A DNA stretch of 64,000 nt, from the NCBI GenBank assembly GCA_009617715.1, contig VTFK01000208.1, positions 558,001 through 622,000 on the forward strand, in the 5' to 3' direction. The notes below the pieces were generated by a model. It did no database searches, was not told the DNA's origin, and saw only the letters and a program-made list of their open reading frames with translations. This DNA comes from Plectrocnemia conspersa. Lineage: Eukaryota; Arthropoda; Insecta; Trichoptera; Polycentropodidae. A program made the position numbers and the translations under genes. Positions 38,290 through 50,509 of the stretch are shown in pieces; within the stretch, counting starts at the first letter, position 1, and every line of letters starts with the position of its first letter.

Positions 38290-39225
38290 TATTTCAATAA
38301 TTATGAAAAATATTAACTATTAAATGTCTTTTTCGTATATTTTGGGCAATATCTCGTTTATAACTTGGCGAATGTTGGTTTTAGGTGCTCCAACGTTTCG
38401 GATTTGTCGGCCTATAAACGATTCTTAGAGTAACATCAAAAAAAAAATCGAACGGAAATAAATCGCATGATCTTGGCTGCCAATTAAGGTTACCAAAACG
38501 TAAAATAATGTGACCTGGGAACGTTTCACGCAAAACATCCAAAGTTGCGCCATCTTGTTGGAACCACCTGTCTTCCGTTTTAATATATTTAATTACGTGC
38601 CAAAAATAATTTGTTATAATGCGTCTATAGCGCTCATCTCACCTTCATCATTATCAAAAAAGTAAGGCCCAATGACGCCGCCTGACCACAATGCGCACCA
38701 AACAGTCACTTTTTGGACATGTAATGGTCTCTCGTGAATCACGTAAGAATTTTTCTTGCGAATATTCGGTTATTTTTCTCATTAACGTATCTAGAGAGGT
38801 GGAAATATGCCTCGTTAGAGAAGAAGATTATTTTGAAAAATCAGCGTAAAGTCCCTGTTGCTCTAACAACCAATCTGCGTAAATGTATTGCTATCTATGA
38901 TCTCTGGGCTTCAGTTCTTGTATTATCTGAATTTTATACGGGTGTAGATGCAAGTCTAGATTCATAATATGCCAAAGGGAGACATAAGAAAAGCTCAAAA
39001 GCTAAGAACCCCGACGAATCGACAATTTTGGGTCTTCAGCCATACTTTCACTTACACGTTACACGATGGCGCACAGATTATATTAATTTTTTTTTTACTA
39101 CGTTGCGAAGTGTTAGCTCATAAAATTGACTATAATCTTCCCGTAAATTTCGATACACCGTTCGTACAGAATTGTTATTTTTGTAGAACAATTAAACAAT
39201 TTTAACGCACTGAGCGATCCATTTC
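38290..39225 (-). pseudogene. mariner-type transposase relic
   Basis: Minus-strand frames give recognisable mariner transposase segments in order: SESMAEDPKLSIRR, DLHLHPYKIQIIQELKPRDH, a stretch resembling EAYFHLSRYVNEKNNRIF, VTVWCALWSGGVIGPYFF, WFQQDGATLDVLRETFPGH and NLNWQPRSCDLFPFDFF. Several frameshifts and stops break it, so it is inactive. The catalytic Asp expected in the QQDGAT motif is present. A possible start (MDRS) lies near 39219. No terminal inverted repeats were located. Confidence 0.9.
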
Positions 39226-39779
39226 GTAAATGTGTTGTTGCATACTTTGAACACGCGTGATTATTGACAGCTGTCTGATTTACAGTGGTGTTAACATAGA
39301 AAACTTGTATTGGATCACGCAGTATTAAAATCAACAACCCTAATAATAAAGCCACGAATTACTCTTGATAAAATGTAATATTCAAAGAATACAATGATTA
39401 TTATCTATTATTAATTAGAACCAGATTAATATAATATATTGTTTAGAACTGTTTTTTCATAATAATGGTAATAATTTTATTTAGGATATTTAATTTAAAT
39501 ATATTAATTTAAAAAAATTAATTTGCGAAATGGTACAATAATTTTAATTTAATTTATGTAAATTAAGTTTTGAGTCTTAGAATAGTTTAAGAGACAAAAT
39601 TGAATTAATATCATATTGCTTATTTAATGATAATCTACTACCATTAAAATAAAAGTACTAATATAAAAGCTCTTTTCTAAGGAGATTTTAATATGAGGCA
39701 GATTGGCGCATATACCTAATAAACAATTGATTTTATAATCAGTTCGTAAAATTTATTTAAGAAGTATTGTACTTATGTG

Positions 39780-40080
39780 AGTAAAGCATCGAATCCAATT
39801 TTTACGATCGGTGAGTTTTCGGTATGGCAGGTCAGGCGATATGTCACCTTCGATGACCCACTTGCAACAATGCGCCCGCAGCTTTTGATGCACGTTCATC
39901 GAGTAATTCCGGCTGCCATCGTTAGAGGCTGCATTCCTTCAGACCTTCCGTTACTTCCACCGAGACGCCTTTACGACCGTTAACCCAAAAAGGGGTGCGA
40001 CTATAAATATCGTATCTGCTCCGGCCGGTTGATATGTGACCAGGCGCTGTGTCGGGCGTCATTCATATTCATGTATGACT
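39780..40080. other. CpG-rich unique islet
   Basis: Markedly CG-dense compared with its flanks. A 68-codon frame (39777-39983) crosses it without recognisable motifs. Candidate enhancer or intronic promoter. Confidence 0.25.
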
Positions 40081-40281
40081 TCGAAAAAGGTATTGTATAA
40101 TGTGCCTCACTGCACTGGTCTTACGCGCTGTCCCTTTCACGCGTTAAAAAGTAACGTTATAAAGACGTAAAATAAACGAGGAAAATACAGTGATCCACTA
40201 GAAAGTTCTCATTTAAAATAATCAATAAATACCCTTTTTAAATTGATCGTATTATCATTAGGGCGTATTTCAATACCGGTA

Positions 40282-40327
40282 CACTTTGTATACATTGACA
40301 CAAAGAGGTGTCAATTTACACAAAGTG
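40282..40327. repeat. 20-bp inverted repeat
   Basis: CACTTTGTATACATTGACAC and GTGTCAATTTACACAAAGTG are complementary at 18 of 20 positions, around the spacer AAAGAG. This could be a short MITE remnant or an RNA hairpin. Confidence 0.85.
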
Positions 40328-40439
40328 AAAGATGTTGAGAAAATGGAGGATAGATAAAATTCATGAAATGTTGATGTATTATTGCAAACTATTATTTCGC
40401 ACTATATTATTCGTCAACATTTTCATTAATGAATGAGAA

Positions 40440-40640
40440 TTCTCATTTTCACTTCTTGATTTTCTCGAGCCCTCTATAATACACAATAAGCTTCCAAGAA
40501 AGCATAAATGCATATTTTCAAATATCTGGCACAGACCCACAGTATAAAAAAATGTAGGATAAAAAATTTAGTGGCTGTAAAACATTTAAAACTATTCGAA
40601 AATAAGAATTCTAGAATAGTTATATTTTTCGAGATTTTCT
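40440..40640 (+). repeat. dispersed repeat R5, copy 1
   Basis: The core, AAGCTTCCAAGAAAGCAT then CAAATATCTGGCACAGA at about 40490-40535, matches 41283-41330 in the same orientation; weaker similarity continues downstream. Family unknown. Confidence 0.55.
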
Positions 40641-41209
40641 CGAGAGGAAGCAATAGTTCAGTTATTTCCCTAAAATTGCATTTTATAAAGCTAAAGAACT
40701 ATTGATTTTATTTTATCAATAATATTTCATGGGTACCACTATTACAAAATTAGGTGGTCTAATCATAACAACCGTACACTTCGATTTTTTCGAAAATTCT
40801 CAAAAAATTTTAATAAACAAAAAAATATTTGTAATATACTATAATATGTTATTATAATAATACAGAATATTCCTTTATATATATTTATATTACTAATGAA
40901 CAAAGAACTGAATGATCGTTGAAGAGAATAAAGTTCAATAAGAGGATCATTTTTTATGAAGGAAGCAAATAACAGACTGACCAGAACGGATTAATTTACT
41001 TCGAATAACAGCTGTTGCTCCTTTACATTTTTCATATTTCGAAGACGATAAAGATAAAAATCTTTTATTAGATTTTTGAAGAACAAGATTTAACATCGCC
41101 CACAGGCAAATTTTTTTGCGTAATTTTGTGGAAAGCCCCCATACATTTTTACAATCTGCCGATTTCTTCTTATCTAACTTTCAACGTAATTATTATTTTA
41201 CCAAATCAA

Positions 41210-41460
41210 AGATAAGACCGATTAGAGTAGTTGAGAAAACCGTAAATAATTATTTGCCATTCAAATACTTCCAACCTCTATTGTCAGCTTCTAAGAAAGC
41301 ATGCATATATTCAAAAATCTGGCACGGATGCACCCTTTCTTATGCAGCAGTTATAAAGAATTTAAAAATATTAATGCAAATTTAATTTTTAACAGAAAAA
41401 TGATCAAAAAATATTCTATAAAATTCAACAAATATCTCGAAAAATAACAATCCCGAGAAA
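41210..41460 (+). repeat. dispersed repeat R5, copy 2
   Basis: The core has CAGCTTCTAAGAAAGCAT and CAAAAATCTGGCACGGA. See copy 1 at 40440-40640. The 89-codon frame over this region is fortuitous. Confidence 0.55.
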
Positions 41461-42329
41461 TTTTTGACAAATAATTTTTGTGAAGAAACACTAATTTTTA
41501 TCTATGTAAATCTATCTGAAATGCCAATTGCATGACATCTACAACTTTCCAGCTCGATAATTTAGTTGTAAAGTTTTCTTTCTACTTCTAATGAGCGATC
41601 ACCTTCGGAATCAATTGTCTGAGCTTTTTTTGATTGCATCTTGTTGCTTTTAAAATTCCAAATATTCAATTTGCTTAAAGCAAACCTACTTCATTATTTC
41701 TTAAAGTTTGTAATTGCAATGACGTTTGGGTGTTATTTCGGGTATAGTATTTTTTTTCTTTGTCATTTCTGAATAAAAATAATAATCTAATACAATCCAC
41801 AGTTTTTTTGAAAAATGTTAAAAAAATCGTCCCCATGATTGGATCAATCAAAAGATGAAAGTATCTGATTGATAGAAGTTACGGGTGCTCTCACAAAAAT
41901 AAATTTCACAAAATCACAATTGGAAATTAGTGCAGTAAAAAACAGTCAATATTGACATTATTATTATAATTTTAATAATTGGTAAAAAAACCGTAGGTAC
42001 CGCTTGTATGTTTCACCATGATTACTGATTAACAAAACCCAAACGTTTCGATGTATCAACTATTCTAATTATACATCTGATATACACAAGGGTACAATGA
42101 AAACGCTGATCAAATGATGGCGACCTTAATAATGAAAATATATATAATATAATAAATACCTTTTGCATTTTTATCGTAATTAAAATAAATGCATTGAGAT
42201 TCAGATTCACTTCATTTCAATCTTAACATCTGATCTTGAGAATGCATTCATAAGACATTCACATGACAAATGAGAGGCAGAAAAATATGATAATAATAAA
42301 AAAAACAACAACAACGAGATCAGATCATC

Positions 42330-42620
42330 TTTTTTTCGGGCTCACGCAGCAGCCAATCTGTATTAGCACTTTCTTTTCGCCATAGTTTATGGCCACTTTC
42401 CATCGTAGCGAACTGCACCCGTGTAGTCTTCTTCTTTTCTTACGACGACAAAGCGAGCACCTCCAGTGTCAAATTCTCACACTTTCTTCGCATTATTTAT
42501 CGCGGGAGATTAGCGCATCGGATCACACACATATACAAACAAAAGGTGATTTTGCACTGACGGGATGATCTCCATTTAGATTTGATTGAAGCCTTTCGTA
42601 AAATCGGGAGTAGCTGCGAA
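42330..42620. other. GC-richer unique islet
   Basis: Intronic block of mixed composition with no repeat or coding match; candidate regulatory DNA. The sequence around it is plain A+T-rich. Confidence 0.2.
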
Positions 42621-44689
42621 AGTATTAAACACACACACATGATTTGGGTCATAAGCATAACATAGGCGGCGAAAATCCAGATGAAAATTCGTGGAGGTTT
42701 ATTTAAACTTGATCAAATAAGTCTGTGAGATTTAGATAGTGACACATATTCGATTTTCAGTAATCGATCGTGTGAATTCTAATTTAAAAGTAAATAATTT
42801 TTCTGATCGAAACATTGACATGCTTTTTCTTTCTAGTTATTATATATAATATGTTTTAAATGGTGTGAGATGAATTGTCATTTTTAATACGATGTTAAAT
42901 TGTTATATATTTTATTTGAATAGAGAATTTCTTCTTTAATTATTCGAACAATGCAAGTGAAATGCGTTGTATTTTTCAGTCGAAATTGTGACTCTGATTA
43001 ATGTATTTTTATGCGTGTGATTATTACACGACTGTATTATGAAAGTAAACTAATAAAAAATAAATAAATTTATTAATAATATTTTTTAATACATCGATAA
43101 CCATAAAAGTTGCTTGACCCAAATAAGCTGTTGTAGTTCTTAAGCGCATGAACGATACATTTTTTTTTTTTTTTTTGCAAAAGTGAAAAAAATCAAAACT
43201 TACATATACCAAAACACATAATCAGAACTATCAATTTTTATTTATTTTTTAAATATATATTTTCTGTGATTCTCGTTTACTTTTGAGAATCTCTCAATCA
43301 TTTTCGAATATCAGTAAATAAATATTTAAGAGTTAATTTATCGGTATATTCGAATCCCTTTGCTCGATATAGATCAGTAAAGTTTAATCAGCGCCGTTTG
43401 ATGTTTACTCAATCGAGATTTTCAAAGCAATTTAAATTTTTCGTTAATCTGCATATTTCAGATATAGCACTTGTCTATTCAGAATCAAATACATACATGT
43501 CTATGTTAGATCGATTTATCTCAACGATCGAACAAGTTTTATTGGCTTTACTTTTGATTAAGATTGTGCTATTCAATGTTTAGCATCCAATGTCAAACAA
43601 ATCATTTATTTTCAGAAATAGATCAAGCCATCATCTATTTCAGCAAGCGTTTAGAGAACCCTTTCATGGATGAACATCTTGATTCATAAGTTGAATTAAA
43701 CTTGTCTCTTACTTACTTTTAAAAAATCTCTTATTTCAGGAACCCATTAAGTTTTGAACCAAACTTTGAATTAATACTCCTTTTTGGTTTTAACAATCAA
43801 GAGGAAGATATTTTATTGCAATTCTCGTAAATGTTTTACGTTTCTTTGCTTTTCTTGAATCTTTATCAATTTAAATTTAAATTTTGGGAATATTTCTAAA
43901 ATATTTTAGTATTTATTAGTTTTTTGTCAACGTTATTTTTGTATTATTATTAAATAAAATATTGTATTTATTTACTAATTAATCTATAATTTCCTTTAAA
44001 ATAATTAAAAAGCTGCAAATAGAATTAAAATAAAATTTGATGACGATTTGATAATAATAATTCAGATTTCTATGTTTTATAATGTATTATTAAATAATTT
44101 TACATTCTTTATAAACTTTCTAACGTGAATTATAACAACGAGTAACGCCTAACTTATATGGTAATACTGTGGTTACTATACGTGTTATTAAGTTTCATAT
44201 CGAGCAATAAAATTTAAATCAGATGGGTTAAACTTGTTATAGACCTTTAACGGTTGAGCGATAGATAGATTATCAACATATAAAATAATATGTGTATTAT
44301 CTAACATATAAATGATGTACTAAGTGCATAATAGCAATACTTTTATTTTCAAGTAACACTAAAAAATTTAATAAAAATATCTACAAAAAAAAATAAGGGT
44401 AGATTGATCTTCTTATGTAATCTAATTGTTTTAATTTGGGAATGAATAATGTTATCATTCAAATGTATTTATTAAGAAATATTTACGACATAAAAGTACG
44501 ATTATAACTTTCCACTTATTTTTTAATTTAAAGTAAAATAAAAAAAATACTTTTATTTTTCTAGAAAAAAAAATATTTAAAAAAAGACATAATAAATACA
44601 CATTTTATAAAGATATATTGTTAAAAAAAAAGAATGAACTTTTTTGATTTGCGATTTCCATCGAATCTATATTATGGATTGTGAAAAGT

Positions 44690-45450
44690 CTTTGATTTAA
44701 GATCTGAGAAAATTCTGGAAATTGGTGAACTCAAAAGCAATCCCTCCTCGCTGTCGTCGATGAGTTAGAACGACATCAACTTTGAAGGTTCTGAAGAAAT
44801 ATTTGACACTATGTCACATTCAGATTTTACTTCTAATTGTGATTGTAATCTTTGTTGCCAATAAAAAAACTACAGTTAATCTGGACTACAAAATTATCAA
44901 ACTGAAGTCAATTTATTGTTAAGGACCAGATTTTATCCCAGACTACAATTTGAAAAGATGCGAGTCTGATCTTTTGCACCCTCTTCGGTTTATATTTAAT
45001 TTAGTTTTGAGATCCTCCTATTTTCCAGTGTTGTATAAATTCTCTAAGGTCACTCTGATTCATAAAAAAGGTTACAAATCTTCCATTGATAAATACAGGC
45101 CAGTAGTTTTAGTTTCAGCACATGCAAAATTATTTAAAATTATATTACATAAATATATTTTTAATCATTTCAGGATTATGCTTCTCGAACCTGGTTTCCG
45201 CCAATCTCGATCCACTGTCACTAATTTAATAGATTTTTTAATTGGACTCTGGTGTGCATATACAGAAATTTTGAAAAGGCGTTCGATAAAGTCAATCACG
45301 ATGTAATTGCGAAATCTTATTTCATGTTTACTGAATGTTTCATTAAACTATTATTAAATTACTTGATATATCAGTTTGTCAAGTATGAAAACTCACTTTC
45401 AGAACGTTATAAAACCTCTAGTGGATTATTTTTTTGTTTTTATACTTAAC
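44690..45450 (+). mobile_element. LINE family A copy 3, 5' portion, frameshifted
   Basis: It begins with a LRKFWKLVNSK segment typical of the linker before the reverse transcriptase, then LRFIFNLVLRSSYFPVLYKF, FSKVTLIHKKGYKSS and the AKLFKIILHKYIFNHF block. A frameshift near 45250 moves to the frame with NFEKAFDKVNHDV. Catalytic YADD sequence is not visible because the element is interrupted or deleted beyond 45450. Its 3' hairpin remnant appears at 46072-46122. Confidence 0.85.
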
Positions 45451-45631
45451 ATATTTTTCATTCTGGATAATATAGTTTTTACTATTTTTTTTAATATGCA
45501 ATTAAAATGTTCCTTAAAATTTAATTACATATCTACAATCACTCATAAATATTTTATATTATTAAATATTTCTATAATAGAGTAATCTATAACTATTTTG
45601 ATATTATTATCTAAAATATTTTTACAATTAA

Positions 45632-46012
45632 TTAACATACATTTAGTTTAAGTACATTATTTTTTAACCATATTTCTGTTATACTTAATTCATTATTTAA
45701 ATTATCTACAACTTCTTTAATATTATCACCTATGCAATGCATTAATGTGTCATCCGCAAACAGATGTATTTTACGCCTTTTTACAATATTAACTATATCA
45801 TTAATATGTAATATAAATAATAATGGTCCCAATTTGGACTCCTGTGGTACACCATGAGATATTAATTTCTCTTTGGAATATGCATAATTTATTTAAATAA
45901 AATTTTCCTTTTTTTTAAATAATTATTAAACCATCTTAAAACTATTTTTCTGCCTATTGTTTCAAAAGCTCTCTTGAAATCCAAGAAAACTGCTTCGTAT
46001 CTTTGGCCAACA
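45632..46012 (-). mobile_element. LINE family B reverse transcriptase fragment, inside family A copy 3
   Basis: The minus strand encodes YEAVFLDFKRAFETIGRK, then after a decayed stretch HGVPQESKLGPLLFILHIND, then LFADDTLMHCIGDNIKEVV. The residues FADD are the catalytic motif. The usual G in VPQGS has become E. Sequence character fits the CR1/L2-like group, distinct from family A. It lies on the opposite strand between the two parts of family A copy 3, so it probably inserted into it. Confidence 0.85.
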
Positions 46013-46071
46013 ACCAATCATTTATCACATTTATATGTATATTTTTTTAAATTGTTATATCTTTACTGCTT

Positions 46072-46145
46072 TTGACCATCGTAATGTATTATATTAGGTT
46101 AACCTGTCAGGTCACAATGCTCTTAATTTTATTAAATAAAAAAAT
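46072..46145 (+). mobile_element. LINE family A copy 3, 3' end
   Basis: It starts TTGACCATCGTAATG and contains GGTTAACCTGTCAGGTCAC, matching the 3' hairpins at 10005 and 51525, then ends with TTAAATAAAAAAATT. Stem pairing is degraded in this copy. Confidence 0.75.
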
Positions 46146-46279
46146 TATTGTTAGCTGGTTTTATATTTATACCATAATATTTTTTTTATTTTATCGAAAC
46201 GTTTTTTTATTTTATTTCACACGCTAAAATCATACAAATATAATTAAAATACAGGATTCTTTAAATTTAAGTTGTCTCC

Positions 46280-46490
46280 CTAAATTGAGTGAAATCGCCA
46301 CATAATGCCCTTAAAATATACGTCTTGATTTTTCCGCGAAACAATTCGCCAAACCGCGATGCGTTGACCCAATTCGCGAGTACGGTCGTTATTTTCTGCG
46401 ATCGGGTCGTTGCGTTTAACGGCACGAACGAGGTCGTTAATCTTGCGCAATAAAGTTGAACCTTTTTCTTTTCTTCGGTTCACTGTCGAT
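46280..46490. other. CpG-rich unique islet
   Basis: CG-dense block in A+T-rich intron. A 67-codon minus frame with many charged residues crosses it but is not recognisable. Candidate regulatory element. Confidence 0.25.
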
Positions 46491-47887
46491 GTTTGAAGCC
46501 GTATAGTAACTCTCTATATTGTGCAAAAAAAACCACTCGCATAAAAGTATTCAAACATAGTAAATATTTTCCGCTTTCGATCGTATGGCAAAAGGTTGGC
46601 GACCGCCGCCTATTTATATTTCCTGTAAAATTGAAAGTTCGCGTGGAGTTCTTGTATCTGACGATAGTCATCTAGTGCGTATCGCGGTTATGATTTAATT
46701 AATTCTAAAACGACAGTCACTGCTTTCCCTACTCGCCACAGTTGCATATTTTACTATTACAGTTTGCGCAAATTTAGAGACTAAAATGACGGCTTCTCTT
46801 GATTTTGAAAAAGCATTATGAGTCAAAATATTTATTTATATGGATATATTTTGATGGCGAAAACGTGATATCTAAGAAAGCGACACAAATTTAAGAGCTA
46901 ATAGAAAACTAATTAAAACTCATTTATTATCACCGTTATATTGTAACTTTAATTGTACATTTATACTTGATGATATTTCTCGGATTTTTTAAATCAGTGT
47001 CGTTTCAAATGATCAATATTATAATACATCAGTATATCGTCATATACATTATAGAACCTAAAATTAATGACAATATTAAAAAGTGATATTAAAAAAAAAA
47101 TACGTACAATATATTTTTAAGTTGCATTATGCACAGAAGTAATTGAATTTTTTCGAGATCATCCTCTAGTTACTGGTTTCACTTTAACCATTTCTGATAA
47201 ATACGTGTATTCTTTGACTTTGTATTATAGAATTTTTAAGCAAACTCATTCAGGTAATTTCATTAAAATTTTCAAAACATCGTAAAATAAATACGGAAAT
47301 ATTCAGTAAATATCGAGTAATATGCAAAAAAAAATTTGGCAAAATACTACATGATTTTATTTATTTATTTTATTTCAACATGAAACCAAAAACGGTTAAT
47401 TAGTTATTTTGTTACCTAAAATTCAACAAAATGTAAATAATATCTTATCTCTTCAGATAATACTGCAACATTAACAATAGTTTGCCTTAAAAAAACATTT
47501 CTTACTTAATGGTTTCATGTTTCACATTGAACGATTTTCACTGTTTAAATATAAATATTACTTAAATACCAGCAATCACTTCCTATATTTTTTTCGGGAA
47601 TATTCTTCCCCACATAATTAATTCTCGTTTATTTTTTATTTAAAATGCATTTTTTTGGTTTATTATTTATATTAATCAAAGAACTTTTGAAGGTGTTATA
47701 AAATCATATCAAAATTACCTTAATCTGCAACTGATGAATTTTTCAAATTTAAGACATGGTACACGTTGCACATTTTTCTTTCTTTTTTAAATAATATAAT
47801 AAATTAGTATCCCCTCGAAATTTAAGCAAACGAAATTTTGTTTATGTATTAGTAAAATGATATGCACGCACAGACTAGAGAATCTTT

Positions 47888-48398
47888 GTTCTTGTGTTTT
47901 TGCGGCGTTTTTGTAATATGAGCTGCTCAATCCTCTTGTGTAAAAATAGGTCACTAAAGGTCGACAGTTTTAAAAATACACATACATTTTATTTTCTTCT
48001 TAATTGCACTCTTGTGGCTGTGACCAATTCTCATTTAACAAAAACAAGGAATATAGAACTATTTATACGAAATTATTTATATTTACACGAAATATGAGAA
48101 AAAATATTTACTTGATTATGTTAACCTTTATAAATGTTAAGGAAAAAGACATTAATATATTATCGTTCAAAGTTTTAAATGTATACATGCATTGCTTAGT
48201 CAGTTTAATGTGAAGAACCACTCTTCATAAAAAAATTTGGACAGGTTGCTTTTCTAAAAATAGTGATATTTTTGCCTTTATTTTTTTTGTTGTGACAATG
48301 GTGGTTATATTTTTTTCATTAAAGAAGCTTAAAGAGAATTTGCAGCACTGTTTATTTCGACAATAAAACAAATTTTAATAAAGGTTGACATTGGCCCT
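47888..48398 (+). repeat. dispersed repeat R1, copy 2
   Basis: Matches 4396-4725, with an extra internal stretch. The 67- and 69-codon frames here are incidental. Confidence 0.65.
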
Positions 48399-48879
48399 TC
48401 TTCATATAAGGTATTTTTAATGTTTTTAATATAGGATAATTTTTTTTTTAATTTTAAGTAGAATGCACAAATAAATAATTTAAAAAAACATTGTTTTAGT
48501 GGAAAATATTATGTCAGTTTAATTAATTTTGGCTCAAATATCATGTATAAAAATAGTTAAGAAATTAATGTTGTAGATTATTTATGATTTTAATAAACAA
48601 TATAGTATATTAAGGATAATTGTGATCGATTTTATTGATTTTTTTAATTACTTTCTCACATATATTATCGTATAAAACATGTAGGTTCATTGTTACGATG
48701 TCTTTATAATGTATAATTATAATATTCGCACGTTGTCAATCAAAATGTTATTGCCATTAGAAATCGTTTATACTGGGCATTAGATCTAAAAATTTCACGA
48801 ATAAAATTCAGTCATAAATACAGACGAGCATCATCGTTTATTATACATTTTAATTACACTCCGATTTTCATCTGATCTT

Positions 48880-49240
48880 GATTCGTTACCGTGAAGATGA
48901 AGCGCGCCAAATTTGCTTTTCTTTATCTGTCTTCAAAATTTCATCTGCATTGTCTGAATTTTTGCTCCCACACCGACAGTGACGCACACTAAAATCGCCA
49001 AATAGATCACCAGTTAGGTTTCAATGTTAATTTTGTGGAACCTTCGATGAATCTCCGTTGCACAGGGCCGGCGCGGAATTAATTCGAACTGATGCGGTGG
49101 GAAAATCTCGAAAGAGAGAGTGCTCTTTGATGATGAATGAAAATTTTCTATTATCTTTGAATAGGTGTAATGGACGACGCCGAAAAGTATCTGGGAAAGA
49201 ATTTTTTTGTTGTTGGGTACAGTCGATAATGTGGACGCGT
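48880..49240. other. GC-richer unique islet
   Basis: Mixed-composition block with CGs and a CAGGGCCGGCGCGG stretch near 49060. No recognised gene; candidate regulatory DNA. Confidence 0.2.
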
Positions 49241-49994
49241 TACAATAGGAAAATAACGATAATTTTACACGTTCTAACAATGAATGCTATTTGACTGGCT
49301 GTATAGGAATATAACCATTTTTATTGTGTACAATGCACGCACGCCAGTCTTTCGTAATTTTTTCGTGATTTCTCTCTTTATCTTTTTATGTACCTATGAT
49401 TATTTATGTTTTGCATAATAATATTCTTTTCTATGTGATTTTGGTACCAGTTATATCGTGTCATTCAAAACTTTGCATGTATTATCATGGTGAAGGCAAG
49501 GCGAATAGGTAATTAGAGCCCCTCGAAGCGAATATGGAAATCAATAGGAAACATTGGGATTCTGGAAATGTCGCTTTTAATCAGATATTTGTGTTTAATT
49601 GTACAGTTTTTGCAACTTAAAATTAGGGCTACTAACCTAAAATAGTATTTTATGCTGTGATAATTCACATGGTTTCAGATAATTTGATAACTCAATTGAA
49701 TAACTAAATATACAAATTTTTATTTAACAGTTTAATTGAATATCTTATTCTTTATCTATCGCATATTTCAATTGAGTAAAATAAATGTGCTGCAACTGGC
49801 ATAACCTTTGAGAATATATTATTTCATTTCATTAGAAATTTAGATATTGTTTGAATTTATTGTTATCTACGTATATATTATTTTTCAAAAAAGAGTTTCG
49901 TTAACATGAAAATTTGCAGCAAAAAATATAGGTACATATATAATTAGAACAATCTTCTTGAAAAAGTGTTGTATTCACTGAATAATTTAATTTT

Positions 49995-50215
49995 TAATTA
50001 ATAATGACCAGTACGATATAGTCGTTGACTAAAACCCGAAAGACCTGGCTTCGATTACCATATAAATATTTGTGTTTTTAAATTTGTATCGTGTCTGGAA
50101 GATCGGAATCAGTGATTATTATATAAAAATAATTTTGATTGCCCATTACAGATTAGATTTTCCTAAATAGAGCTAATCTCACGGATGAATATAATGATAA
50201 TTATTTCATATTTAG
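49995..50215 (+). mobile_element. SINE-2, copy without tail
   Basis: A tRNA-like head with B-box-like GGCTTCGATTACC (about 50046-50058) is followed by GTGTCTGGAAGATCGGAATC, then ACAGATTAGATTTTCC and CTAATCTCACGGATGAAT. The body matches 52590-52912. The shared LINE-like 3' hairpin is not seen, so the 3' end is truncated or diverged. Confidence 0.6.
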
Positions 50216-50509
50216 TACAAAAATATCTTTAATTATGAGCTACGTGAGCTCATTTAAAATATCATATACACTATTTGCGTTAACATAGTCAGTTTGAGAG
50301 CTATCCATTTCATCATTATTCATAATTGAGAAAGCTCTATTAGCTCTAAAGTACACGATACGTATATATGTTCGATATACTTATCACTACTCCGATTGAT
50401 TAATAAATATAAAAAAATATAATAATGATTTTATGTTCTATAAAGTTGTTCAAAATATAAATAGTGCTGAAAATTCACTGTTTAAAAATAAATAGTACTA
50501 TGTACATAT

